Positions 33,542 through 42,122 of a stretch of 64,000 bases of DNA are shown piece by piece. The notes under the pieces are model-generated. The model saw only the letters and a program-made list of their open reading frames with translations. It was not told the DNA's origin and searched no databases. Positions within the stretch are counted from its first letter, which is position 1; every line of letters begins with the position of its first letter. The stretch spans positions 186,001-250,000 of the forward strand of contig NZ_CP045122.1 in the NCBI RefSeq assembly GCF_011492965.1. Reading direction: 5' to 3'. This DNA is from Rubrobacter marinus (GTDB lineage Bacteria; Actinomycetota; Rubrobacteria; Rubrobacterales; Rubrobacteraceae). The translations under genes and the position numbers were made by a program.

Positions 33542-34678
33542 TTACGAAACCCGGTCGGCCTGCACGACGTAACGGGCGCTCCAGTCGGGCCCTTCGGACC
33601 ATAAGTCCCCGAAATCCTCGATGCAGGTCTGCAGGGAGAGGACGTCGCGCCCCGGCACGGGGTTGGTCACCCACGTGTCCAAGGGCCCTACCTCGTGGGT
33701 CTCCGAGACGGCGTAGGAGTAGGAGTTGCCGTAAGCGTCGGCGATCGTCACCTCGTCGCCGGGCTCGAGTAGTGGGAGGCCGTGGAAGAGCCGATCGCTC
33801 GGGGTGCCGGGGAAGCCGATGCGGTGCCCGGAGACGTAGGTGTTCGCCCCCGGCTCCCAGGGGTAGCCGGTCTGGGGAAGGTGGATGGCGCCGAACTCCA
33901 TCGCCGCGTCCGAGTCGGTGTCGAGGACGGGCGCGTCGCGGAGGCCGAGCTTCGGGACGGTCAGGTACATGGTGGTGTCGTTCGCCGCGGGTAAGCTCGC
34001 GGCACCGGCGCCCTCCGTGGCGGGACCGGCCGGTGCCCCGGTCGTCTGCGCGCCCGCAACCACGGGAGGCGGCGACGAGGCCTCGCCAGGTAAATCCGCG
34101 ACGGGGACCGCGACCGGATCCGGCTCCTCGGTCGCGGTCCCCGGGGTCTCCGGAGGAGCCGGCGGGTCCGGGAGGGACTCGTCGGGAGGCCGGGAGGGGC
34201 CTCCGCCGATACCGGGCGCGCCACCGTCCGGGAGGTCCTCCCCGGCCGGCTCGCGGCCCGAAGGCGCGGGGGCTTCGTCCGGGTCCGTGGCAGGCTCGAC
34301 GTCGCCGGGAGCCGGGGCCGGATCCGGGACCGCGGCGAGGCCTTGCCCCGCAAAGCCGCTCGGAGCGGGTGAGCCTACTGATGCGGGGCTCGGGGGTTCG
34401 TGGACGTCCGCCTCCGGGGGAGCTTTCTGCTCGGGGCGCGAAGCGGGATCGGGCGGATCGTCCTCGTGCGCGCCGCGACGACCGACGTGGCCCGTGTCGA
34501 AGCCGTGGTTAGGCTCGGCGGTGGCGGCGGCATCGTCGCCGCCACCGAGAGCGGCGAGGTCGGCGGCCCGGGACGGCCGATCCCCCGTGTCGAGCTCCCG
34601 CCGCTCGGGGCCGGAGAACAAGAGGAAGCAAACGACCAGGAGCGGTAACCCGAAGACGACGAGTACCAACGTTGCCAT
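33542..34678 (-). CDS. class E-like sortase with a long proline-rich linker
   Basis: 378 residues. An N-terminal membrane helix (MATLVLVVFGLPLLVVCFLL) is followed by about 200 residues rich in Pro, Ala, Asp and Glu. The C-terminal sortase domain has TYVSGHRIGFPG with the catalytic His, VLSLQTC with the catalytic Cys and ARYVVQADRV with the catalytic Arg. Sortases link proteins to the cell wall or join pilin subunits, which fits a Gram-positive host. The ATG at 34678 is chosen for the membrane helix; a TTG further upstream with GGAG is possible. No sortase substrate with an LPxTG-like motif was noticed near it. It faces the SIR2 operon tail to tail. Confidence 0.85.
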   Translation of the reverse strand: MATLVLVVFGLPLLVVCFLLFSGPERRELDTGDRPSRAADLAALGGGDDAAATAEPNHGFDTGHVGRRGAHEDDPPDPASRPEQKAPPEADVHEPPSPASVGSPAPSGFAGQGLAAVPDPAPAPGDVEPATDPDEAPAPSGREPAGEDLPDGGAPGIGGGPSRPPDESLPDPPAPPETPGTATEEPDPVAVPVADLPGEASSPPPVVAGAQTTGAPAGPATEGAGAASLPAANDTTMYLTVPKLGLRDAPVLDTDSDAAMEFGAIHLPQTGYPWEPGANTYVSGHRIGFPGTPSDRLFHGLPLLEPGDEVTIADAYGNSYSYAVSETHEVGPLDTWVTNPVPGRDVLSLQTCIEDFGDLWSEGPDWSARYVVQADRVS

Positions 34679-34859
34679 GCCTCGCGTCCGACGCCCGTCC
34701 AAGTCCTTGCCGCTCCTTCTTTCGCCTTCTCCTTTTCGTTCGCCGACCGCTTCGCCTAGTGCGCGGAATTGTAGCGCGAACGCCGCCGACCGGCGAGAAG
34801 CCACCGCGCGTCCTCGCGGTCTGCGCTAGATTACCCGGCATGGAACGGGGACCGACGCC

Positions 34860-36311
34860 ATGAGACAACTGCCTTCCGATCTCGCCCCTCTGTTCGAGCC
34901 GACCGTGGCGCGGGTGCTGGGAGCGGAGGGGGCGGACTTTCTGCGGGAGCTCTCGCACCTCGTCGTCGAGGGGTGGCTGAGGAACGGTCGGGTCGGGCCG
35001 TTCGTGGGCGACATGATCGAGGAAAGCGCCAGGCGAAGGGGGGAGTACCTCGGCCGCCTGCGCCAACACCACCGCGAGCCGTTGCGGATCCTCAAGGAGG
35101 GCATGCTGCTCGCGCACCCGGAGCTCGAGGACCCGAAGCAGTTCCCCGAGATCCGGGGTCGGCCGCACGCCGAGTTCTCCCCGAAGACGTTCGACGGGTT
35201 GCTCGCGCGGGACGACGTCTCGCGCGAGGAGTACGGCCCGGCGGTGCGTTCCTACCTCGACCCCTACGACCGGGAGCGCTCGGTGGAGGGCTACCTCGTC
35301 GCCGTCCTGAGCGAGTGGGAGGTCGAGCTCAGGAAACTTGACGACGGGTGGGGCCGCGGCGGCGAGAGCCGGAAGCTGGAGCAAGCCCTCACTGACGCCC
35401 GGGAGGCGTACCTGCGCGACGTGCGCGCGTACGTGGACTGGAAGCTCGTGGCGCCGGAGGTGGCGATGCTGGACCTCTGCGTGGGGCTGCAGGGCCTCAA
35501 CCCGATCCCGGAGCTTGCCGAGCTGGGCCTGGATGAGGAGGACGTCCTGGAGGCCGCATTCCTCGCCCGGATCTCCTGGCCGCTGCACGGGTTGCTCTAC
35601 GAGCCCAACACCCTAGACCCCGGGCAACGGGGGAGGGCCTCGGAGGAGGTAGGGAACCTCAAGCGGCGCCTGGAGCGAGCCTGGGACGGGCTGCGGGTGA
35701 GGTTCGCCTCCACGCTCGCGGCCCAGACGGTGGTCGAGCGCTACAAGACGCGGGTCGAGGAGTACGACCGGGAGCGGACGCGCGGGATCGCCGACCGCGA
35801 GATCGCCCGCGTCGAGGAGGAGAGGAAGAAGGGCAACAGACCGAAGAGCCGCCTCGAGGACGTCCTGACCCGCGACCTCAACCTCTACCTCTACGACGAG
35901 GGCTACCGGGTGCTCTACCGGCTCAAGCTCGACGACCTGGAGCCCGACGCGCTCTCGCTGGGGGCGAGGCCGCTGCTCGTCGAGGCTAAGGCCTACAGGA
36001 CCAGCCGGGGCGCCAGGGAGGACATTCGGGACGGCTTCGCCCAGTGCGTCTCCTACCTCAGCGTGCTCTCCTCCGTCGCCGCCGGCGGCCTCTACGAGGC
36101 GCACCTCGTGGTGTTCAGGCTCGGAGGCCCGCTCTACGGGCTGCCCAAGGTGTTCCGCTACGGGGACTACCGCGTCTACCCGCGGCTGGTGGACCTGGCG
36201 CCGACCGAGGAGCGCGGCCGGAAGCAGGCGCGCGCCAGGGTCGACGACATCACCGAGGAGGAGATCCGCGAGCACGTCGCCGAGAGCTCGCGGGACGATG
36301 GCGGGGCCTAG
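34860..36311 (+). CDS. hypothetical protein with C-terminal PD-(D/E)XK-like nuclease motif
   Basis: 483 residues. The N-terminal 300 are helical and acidic with no recognised domain. At about residues 340-400 the order VLYRLKLDDLEPDALSLG, LLVEAKAYRTS and a helix DIRDGFAQCVSYLSVLSS gives an Asp and an E-x-K pair as in PD-(D/E)XK nucleases. The acidic residues and the following helix with a Gln/Tyr are the usual signs. It stands alone on the plus strand between the sortase and the integrase region. It may be a defence nuclease, but a non-catalytic fold is possible. Confidence 0.55.
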   Translation: MRQLPSDLAPLFEPTVARVLGAEGADFLRELSHLVVEGWLRNGRVGPFVGDMIEESARRRGEYLGRLRQHHREPLRILKEGMLLAHPELEDPKQFPEIRGRPHAEFSPKTFDGLLARDDVSREEYGPAVRSYLDPYDRERSVEGYLVAVLSEWEVELRKLDDGWGRGGESRKLEQALTDAREAYLRDVRAYVDWKLVAPEVAMLDLCVGLQGLNPIPELAELGLDEEDVLEAAFLARISWPLHGLLYEPNTLDPGQRGRASEEVGNLKRRLERAWDGLRVRFASTLAAQTVVERYKTRVEEYDRERTRGIADREIARVEEERKKGNRPKSRLEDVLTRDLNLYLYDEGYRVLYRLKLDDLEPDALSLGARPLLVEAKAYRTSRGAREDIRDGFAQCVSYLSVLSSVAAGGLYEAHLVVFRLGGPLYGLPKVFRYGDYRVYPRLVDLAPTEERGRKQARARVDDITEEEIREHVAESSRDDGGA

Positions 36312-36355
36312 AACCGGCGCCCGGGCGGTCGAACCGCAGGCGCCCGCGGGGTCCT

Positions 36356-36520
36356 CTAGGCGCTGCTGGCCCCGCGCCGGCGGGCGAGCGAGCGGAAGTG
36401 CTGGCGTATCCTGCCGGCCGTGACCCTCGTGCCGGTCTTCGGCACGGCCTTCTTGCTGGTGTAGACGCCGTTCTTTTCGGAGACCGTGCGGTTCGGGTTT
36501 CTTTTCGCGTGGGATCCCAT
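36356..36520 (-). CDS. small basic protein
   Basis: 54 residues (MGSHAKRNPNRTVSEKNGVY). CGGAGGTG lies upstream of the ATG. It is strongly basic, with RVTAGRIRQHFRSLARRRG at the end, and probably binds nucleic acid. Not recognised. Confidence 0.55.
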   Translation of the reverse strand: MGSHAKRNPNRTVSEKNGVYTSKKAVPKTGTRVTAGRIRQHFRSLARRRGASSA

Positions 36521-36585
36521 GGGACACCTCCGGGGCGTTCGGTCGGCGGGACGAGTATACCCCGCCTGCGTTCGCAACGTTCGCT

Positions 36586-37301
36586 TCAGCTCATGATGTA
36601 GGAGCAAAGCTCGCTTATCTCCCCGAGCACCTCCTCCTGCTCCTCCAGGAGGGAACGCCGGTCCGGGCCCACGAGGGTGTTCCGGTAGAAGTCGTAGGCG
36701 CCTCCTCGCTTGCTGTCGACGTTGACGACGCCGACGATCTCGTCCGTGAGGGCGAAGGTGCCGTCGTCTAGCTTCCTGGCCCTCTTCACCGGCATGCTCA
36801 TGACCATGGTGAGGCCGCGGGTCTTTGCGAGCTGGTCGGCGTCGAGGCCGAACGTCGGGCCGCTCTCGAGCCCGAGGTCGGCCGCCTTGAAGGCGCCGTC
36901 CGCGACCGCCTGGCCGCACACCCCCGTCGCAGCCGGAGGCGGAGGTCCTTGTCCTCGTCGCCCTCCATCCCGAGCGTGTAGACCGGCTCGAAGGAGCCGA
37001 AGCGCTCGAAGACCTTGCGGTCCACCTCCATGATGTTCAGGCGCGCGGTGGGGTCCCGGCGGCGGAGGTCCTCCAGCGCGGGCTCGCAGGCGCTGGCGAA
37101 CAGGTAGGTCCGCTTGTCGGCGAGGCTCAGCTGCGGCGCCACGCTCCTCTGGTGCTCGACGTAGCCTGCGAGCAGGGCGACGGCGAGCGCCACGGCGACC
37201 TGCCAACTCAGCGCCAGCTCGGGGAAGGCCCGGTAGACGACCGGCAGGAAGGCTATGAGGGCGACGAGCGCCGTTATCCTGTACCTGCGGAGCGTCCTCA
37301 T
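36586..37301 (-). pseudogene. membrane protein with GAF-like domain, split by a one-base shift
   Basis: From the ATG at 37301 come two membrane helices (ITALVALIAFLPVVYRAF and VAVALAVALLAGYV). A GAF-like sensor domain follows: LNIMEVDRKVFERFG, YTLGMEGDEDKDLRLRLRRG, then after the shift VCGQAVADG, TRGLTMVMSMPV and EIVGVVNVDSKRGG. The frame is lost in the C5 run at 36921-36925, where one more base restores a protein of about 239 residues. GAF domains bind small molecules such as cyclic nucleotides. A membrane-anchored sensor near an integrase and nucleases could be a defence receptor (inference). Confidence 0.6.
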
Positions 37302-37420
37302 GCCGGGTGCCTTTCTTCGCGTCGGGCGCGATTGCGGACGTCGTCCGCGCGGCCGATGCCACGGGCGACGACCGAGGAGGTCCTTCGCCTCGCGCGCGGG
37401 CCCGCGGGGCGGGCCGGGGT

Positions 37421-38499
37421 TCAGAGCCTTCCACCCCGGCCCGCGCCCTCTCGGCCTCCACCAGCGCGTACTTGGTCACCTGCCGGAGGTCGGAGTGGCC
37501 CATGAGCTCGGCGAGCTCGAGGTGCTGGCCCGGGTTCTTCTGCAGGTACCACGTCCCGAACGTGCGCCTGAGGTCGTGGGGGGAGAGGCCGGACTTCCGG
37601 ATGCTCGTCCTCCTCACCCAGAGGTAGAAGCGCCTCCTCACGGTGTTCTCGGAGACGCGCGAGCCCTTCTCGTTGAGGAACAGGTCGCCAGGGTCTCCCG
37701 CGACCAAACCGAGCAGCGCCGAGCGGGCCTTGAGGTAACGCCGCAAGCTCCTCCTGAGCCTCGGATTCATCGGGACGATCCGCTCCTTGTTCCCCTTGCC
37801 ACGCGCGACCCTCACCTCTTCGGCGCCGCGCGAAAACGAGAGGTCCTCGACGCGCAAGGAGGCGGCCTCCTCGATCCTCAGGCCCGCGTAGACCATCACC
37901 GAGAACGCGGCGTGGTCCCTCAGCGCCAGGGCCTCCAGCACGAGCGGGTCCCTGCCCCGGCCCGGCTTCTTCCCTGCGGCGGCGCCCGCCCCGGCGGCTT
38001 CGTCGGCGGAGCCTCTCAGGGCCTCCTCGGCGCCCTTCTCGATCTCGGCGAACAGCATCCCCGCTTCGCGCTCGGTGAGGTAGCTCCTCCGCGGAGCCTT
38101 CTCGTGGAAGCGAACGTCGTCCAAAGCCGCGGTGGGGTCGACGGCCCCGAGGCGCCGGTGCAGGGTGTCGAAGAAGCTCCTCAGGACCGCCAGGTGGTTC
38201 TTGCGGCTCGCGTCCGAGAGGCCGCGCTGCTTCGTGTGAACCGCGTACGCCTCGACCTCGTCCGGGCCGACGAGCTCCAGCGGCAGGTCCACCTCGCCGT
38301 CTCCTTGGATCCTAGGCGCCGCCCAGCGCTGGAACAGGTCGAGCTTCTTTCGGTACTCGTCGATCGTCCTCGGGCTCCGCCCGCTGGCGCGTTTGGCGTT
38401 GAGGAACAGCCCGATGGCGTCGCCCAGGTAAAGCTCGTGGTCGGGCTCCGGTCCATAGGAGACCTCGGCATCGTGGGCGGAGTTCACGTCACGGACCAT
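37421..38499 (-). CDS. tyrosine recombinase/integrase
   Basis: A XerC/D-like recombinase of about 355 residues. The N-terminal SAM-like DNA-binding domain (AIGLFLNAKRASGRSPRTID, EYRKKLDLFQRWAAP) is followed by the catalytic domain: Arg in YAGLRIEEAASLRVEDL, Lys in RGKGNKERIVPMN, HDLRRTFGTWYLQ, LMGHSDLRQVTKYA with the second His and the Tyr nucleophile. As sequenced, the frame stays open to 36586, running into the GAF gene, so the true stop was probably lost. One base added at 37434-37437 gives a TGA at 37421. It could move this replicon or the adjacent islands. No att site could be identified. Confidence 0.85.
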
Positions 38500-39619
38500 C
38501 CTCGCCCTCCTCCCGTTCCGCGCGCATGAGGTACTGGGGGGATACGGGCTCCCACACCTCGTTGAGCTCCGACCCCTCGATCCCGTCCAGCGAGTCGGGG
38601 GAGGGCGGCGGACCGTCGCCGGCCTCGAACGCGGCTTGGAGCTCGTGCATCCTCTCCCACACGCGTTGGCTCGGGGGCCAGTATACGTGGCCCATGCGCA
38701 CGCGCGGCGCCCGGACCCTCTCGACGGTCAGCGAGACCGCCGCGCGGTCGGCCTCCAAGAACGCCGCCAAGTCCTCCTCGCCGGAGAACTCGCGGACGGG
38801 GTACTGGCCCGGCGCGACGTCGAACCTCGCGCTCGCCTTGAGCTTCTGCGTCGCCCCCGTTTCGGGGACCACGAGGGAGTGGTGGGTAGCGGTGCCGGGC
38901 AAAACCACCACGGCGCCCCGCACCTCCACCGTGGCTTCGGCGGAGAGCACCGGCACGAGCCTGTCGCCCGCGCGGTGGTGCCAGCCGTCGGCCTCGAGGG
39001 TCAGGGTGCGCTCCCCGAGCTTTGAAGGGGGGACGCCGTGCAACCACGCGAGCCAGACCAGGTCCGGGAGCACGCCCATCGGCTCTCCCTCGCCGTCGTA
39101 GAAGACCATCGTTTCGGCCACCTCCAGGGGGCCCTCGGCCTCGGAGGAGACCACAAGCCTGGAGATCCCCAGCACGGCGAAGACGATGCGCTGCTTGGCC
39201 TCGTGAACCACCGGATCCAGGCGGTCCTCCGTCAGCCCCTTGAGCTCGAAGATCTTGAGGCCCAACGAGCGGGCGCGGCTTTGCGCCCCGGCTCCGATTG
39301 TACCCGCGGATACGAGCACGCCCTGGCGAGGCCCGTAGCCCACGTCCTGTAGCTCCCCGTAGAAGGCGTCCACATCCTTGACGTTGATGTTGCGCCCGTA
39401 GTTCTTGCACTCGATGAGGAGCACCGTCTCGTACCCGGCGAAGGTGCCCAAGACCACGACGTCGAACTGGCGGATGCGGCCGCTGCCGTCCGCCGCCGGA
39501 AGCTTCTGGTCGCGCAGCACCTTGAGCCCCGGCTTGCGGTGCATCATCTGCACGACCCGCTCGACGATGTCGCCCTTCTCCTTGCTCGTCGCCTTGCGGC
39601 CTTTCTTCTTGCCCGCCAA
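38489..39619 (-). CDS. Mrr-like restriction endonuclease domain protein
   Basis: 376 residues. The N-terminal half carries a restriction-endonuclease (Mrr/PD-(D/E)XK) domain: IVERVVQMMHRKPGLKVLRD, then IRQFDVVVLG with the catalytic Asp, VLLIECKNYGRNINVKDVDA with the E-x-K pair and GVLVSAGTIGAGAQSRARS with the trailing strand and helix. The C-terminal half is unknown. Type IV Mrr proteins cut modified DNA, which would suit an island with a cytosine methylase only if the recognised modification differs. Its stop overlaps the integrase start by 11 bases. A repeat-rich promoter region lies upstream. Confidence 0.75.
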   Translation of the reverse strand: MAGKKKGRKATSKEKGDIVERVVQMMHRKPGLKVLRDQKLPAADGSGRIRQFDVVVLGTFAGYETVLLIECKNYGRNINVKDVDAFYGELQDVGYGPRQGVLVSAGTIGAGAQSRARSLGLKIFELKGLTEDRLDPVVHEAKQRIVFAVLGISRLVVSSEAEGPLEVAETMVFYDGEGEPMGVLPDLVWLAWLHGVPPSKLGERTLTLEADGWHHRAGDRLVPVLSAEATVEVRGAVVVLPGTATHHSLVVPETGATQKLKASARFDVAPGQYPVREFSGEEDLAAFLEADRAAVSLTVERVRAPRVRMGHVYWPPSQRVWERMHELQAAFEAGDGPPPSPDSLDGIEGSELNEVWEPVSPQYLMRAEREEGEDGP

Positions 39620-39664
39620 TCCATGCCTCCCGAACCCCGGGTTCTTCGCGTCGGATAATCGCCG

Positions 39665-39749
39665 TTATCTTACACGTAGGAGGCGGCGTTTTCGGCCCGG
39701 AAATCGGGTTTCCGGCCGAGGCGCCGCGTTCGCGCAATTATCTTACACG
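39665..39749 (-). promoter_or_regulatory. twin 12-base repeats with an inverted repeat between them
   Basis: TTATCTTACACG occurs at 39665-39676 and 39738-39749. On the minus strand it reads CGTGTAAGATAA, with TAAGAT resembling a -10 box, upstream of the Mrr-like gene. Between the two copies is an imperfect inverted repeat (39693-39718, CGGCC...GGAAA/TTTCCGGCCG). The AT-rich repeats stand out in this GC-rich gap of 292 bases, which holds no gene. They may be twin promoters or operators. Confidence 0.45.
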
Positions 39750-39911
39750 AGTTGGGGCGCCTTTTTGGTGGGAGCCCTAGGAGGCGCGCTCGGTTTCCCT
39801 TCGCCTCCCAGGGACTCGGCACACCGCGCTCGACGACCCGAACGTTCCGAGCACAGCCCTCGGGAGGGTAGTCGGGGCCGCTGCGAACGCTCGTAACCCA
39901 GAACCCGAGCA

Positions 39912-41963
39912 TCACGAGTCGGTGTGCTCCGACCTCGACGGTGGCGCAACGGTACCGAAGTCGTCGTCCAACTTGTTTATCATCGCAAGCAGGTCCGAAA
40001 CCTCCTTCTGCTTGGCGAGGTACTCCTCGTAACTCTTGCGAGTGTCTTGTATGAGCTCGTCGTAGGTGATGTGTCTGGCGCCCACCTGACGGAGCAGATT
40101 GATGTTTTCCGCCGCGTGATCGGTGTCGTTCGGCGCCGGAGGCGAGCCCAGCACGCAAATCGTCTCGATCAACCTCGGCTCGTGCGGGAATTTGGTCCGC
40201 AGGCACTTGTCCAAGGCATCCCTATACTTGCGGACCTGTGCGACGAGATCCATCGCGTCCACGGAGCGGTCGTACTTCTTCAGCTCTATGATGACGTGCT
40301 TCCCGGCAGCCGTCCTGTACCTGATGTCGATGCGCCCTTTTCGCTCCTCGGGCGTCAGCTTCGCGTCGAGGTCACGGAACTCCTTCGTCACCGCCTCTTC
40401 GATCCTCTGATTCGAAGCGGCACGCTCCCACGAGGGGTCTAGCAACCAGAGATGGTCGAAGATGTAACGCTGAAGCAACTTTTCTTTGGCGTCCGGTAGC
40501 ACCTCTTCGAATTGCTTGACCACCTCAAGCCTGCCCCTGGCTATCTCGTAGTAGTGGACGGCTTCTATCTCGTCGACCGTGCCGAAGAGCCGCGAGAGCA
40601 GCTCTAGCTCCTCTTTGGTCTCCAAACCTTCGAGGGTACTGAGCGAATCGTTCAGCGAAAGTCTTTCGAAAGCGAGCATTCCGGACTTGTAGAGCTCCTT
40701 CTTCGCCTCCGCGTCCGGCATGTTCAGCGACTCGATCCTTCCGAAGAGCTTCTGCGCAGACTTTCTCCTGTCGCCTTTCAACCTCCCGTACCAAGCTTGG
40801 ATCGTCGGGTGCCGCAGGGCACGTTCCGTGCCGACTTCGTTGCGCAGTCCGGACCACTGATTCTCGATGTTTTTGAGGATGGTCCGCACGTAGGCTTTCA
40901 GTTTTCCGTAGCGTTCGTCGTCCTGGTTGACGCTCTGCCTATCGCTGGTGACTATGTCGGGCAGGTCGCTGGCATCCATGAAGTCGGCGTATATCTCTCC
41001 TATCAGGTATTTCGAGTAGACCCCGCCCTCTTTCAAGTCCTTCAGCACGTCCTCGTGGATGAGTTTCCCCCGGGCGAGGACGACGATGGTGTTGTTGTCC
41101 TCGTCTATGCTTTTCTGCTCGTCTACGGTCCCTATCCACCCGTGCGCCGTCCAACCTTCCTCCGCGTCGACCATGCCGCTCACTTCAAAGTGTTTCCTTA
41201 TGTTCCCGCGGAGTCGACGGCCGTTACCCTCTTCGAAAAACCCGTCGTCGAGTTGCTCTAGCTCCTCCAGGTGCCAAAGAAACTCGATCTTGTCGTAGTA
41301 ACCCCGGTCCTTCGCCGCTATCGGAGCGCCGTTCAGCACCACCTCGAAGCCGTGGGCCGCCCCTATGACGCTGAACCGTCTGGCCAACCTCCGCCTCAGG
41401 TACTCCGCGGTTCTGGTCAGCCCTTTCTTGAGGTCCTTCAGGACGATCTTGGTGCCTTTGTCGAAATCCACCAGACCGGGGTCCAGTGCCTCCGGGTGGT
41501 ACTCGCCGGTCGCGTGGGGGTCCGCGATTTGTCTCTGAATGTCGTCGCTGTTCATGCGGAAGGCATGCCGCTCGCCGTTCTTCGTGCTGTACACCTCGAC
41601 GGTCTCCGCTATCGAGAACACGGACAGCTTCCCTATGCCTTTCCGTCCCATCGGCTCCCGATCGGCGGCCGTCTTGCCCGGTACGTCGTCTCGCTTTCGG
41701 TACCCGACGTTCAGGTACCTCGCATTGATATCGTCCCCGTCCATCCCGACGCCGGTGTCGTAGACGACGATCTCGCCCTTCTCTTTGTCGATGTTTATGG
41801 TGACTTCCTCCGCGTCGGCGTCCCATGCGTTCGCGACCACCTCCGATAACACGGCGGGAACGTTGCTGTAGAGACCGATGCCCAGGTGGTTGAGCACGTT
41901 CAGGCTTATGGTCATCTTGTATGGGCGTGAATCGACTGATTGCCGGGCTTCGGAAGCGGACAC
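39912..41963 (-). CDS. GHKL (Hsp90-like) ATPase fused to a PD-(D/E)XK nuclease-like domain
   Basis: A 683-residue protein. The N-terminal GHKL ATPase has SEVVANAWDADAEEVTI (the Glu and Asn of the N box), VVYDTGVGMDGDD and GRKGIGKLSVFSIAETVEV. The middle is unknown. The C-terminal domain has EERKGRIDIRYRTAAG and VIIELKKYDRSVDA, an Asp and an E-x-K pair as in PD-(D/E)XK nucleases, then a helix VAQVRKYRDALD. Proteins of this build are annotated in restriction systems such as the BbrUII/HgiDII group (from memory). The GTG start has GAGGGAGAGG upstream. The downstream position after a Druantia-like operon suggests a defence role, perhaps as a separate restriction unit using the nearby cytosine methylase. 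Confidence 0.7.
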   Translation of the reverse strand: MSASEARQSVDSRPYKMTISLNVLNHLGIGLYSNVPAVLSEVVANAWDADAEEVTINIDKEKGEIVVYDTGVGMDGDDINARYLNVGYRKRDDVPGKTAADREPMGRKGIGKLSVFSIAETVEVYSTKNGERHAFRMNSDDIQRQIADPHATGEYHPEALDPGLVDFDKGTKIVLKDLKKGLTRTAEYLRRRLARRFSVIGAAHGFEVVLNGAPIAAKDRGYYDKIEFLWHLEELEQLDDGFFEEGNGRRLRGNIRKHFEVSGMVDAEEGWTAHGWIGTVDEQKSIDEDNNTIVVLARGKLIHEDVLKDLKEGGVYSKYLIGEIYADFMDASDLPDIVTSDRQSVNQDDERYGKLKAYVRTILKNIENQWSGLRNEVGTERALRHPTIQAWYGRLKGDRRKSAQKLFGRIESLNMPDAEAKKELYKSGMLAFERLSLNDSLSTLEGLETKEELELLSRLFGTVDEIEAVHYYEIARGRLEVVKQFEEVLPDAKEKLLQRYIFDHLWLLDPSWERAASNQRIEEAVTKEFRDLDAKLTPEERKGRIDIRYRTAAGKHVIIELKKYDRSVDAMDLVAQVRKYRDALDKCLRTKFPHEPRLIETICVLGSPPAPNDTDHAAENINLLRQVGARHITYDELIQDTRKSYEEYLAKQKEVSDLLAMINKLDDDFGTVAPPSRSEHTDS

Positions 41964-42122
41964 GCCTCTCCCTCTCGTATACGCGGTCGTTTCGGGGGTT
42001 CGCCTCAGTGTACCCGACCGGCTCGAGCGGCGGACATAGCCGCCGCCTCGACTCGGCCCATGGCCGGGAAACGCGGAACGTCCAGGCCCACCCGTCGCCT
42101 TCGCCGATCCGGCGAGAGGTTG

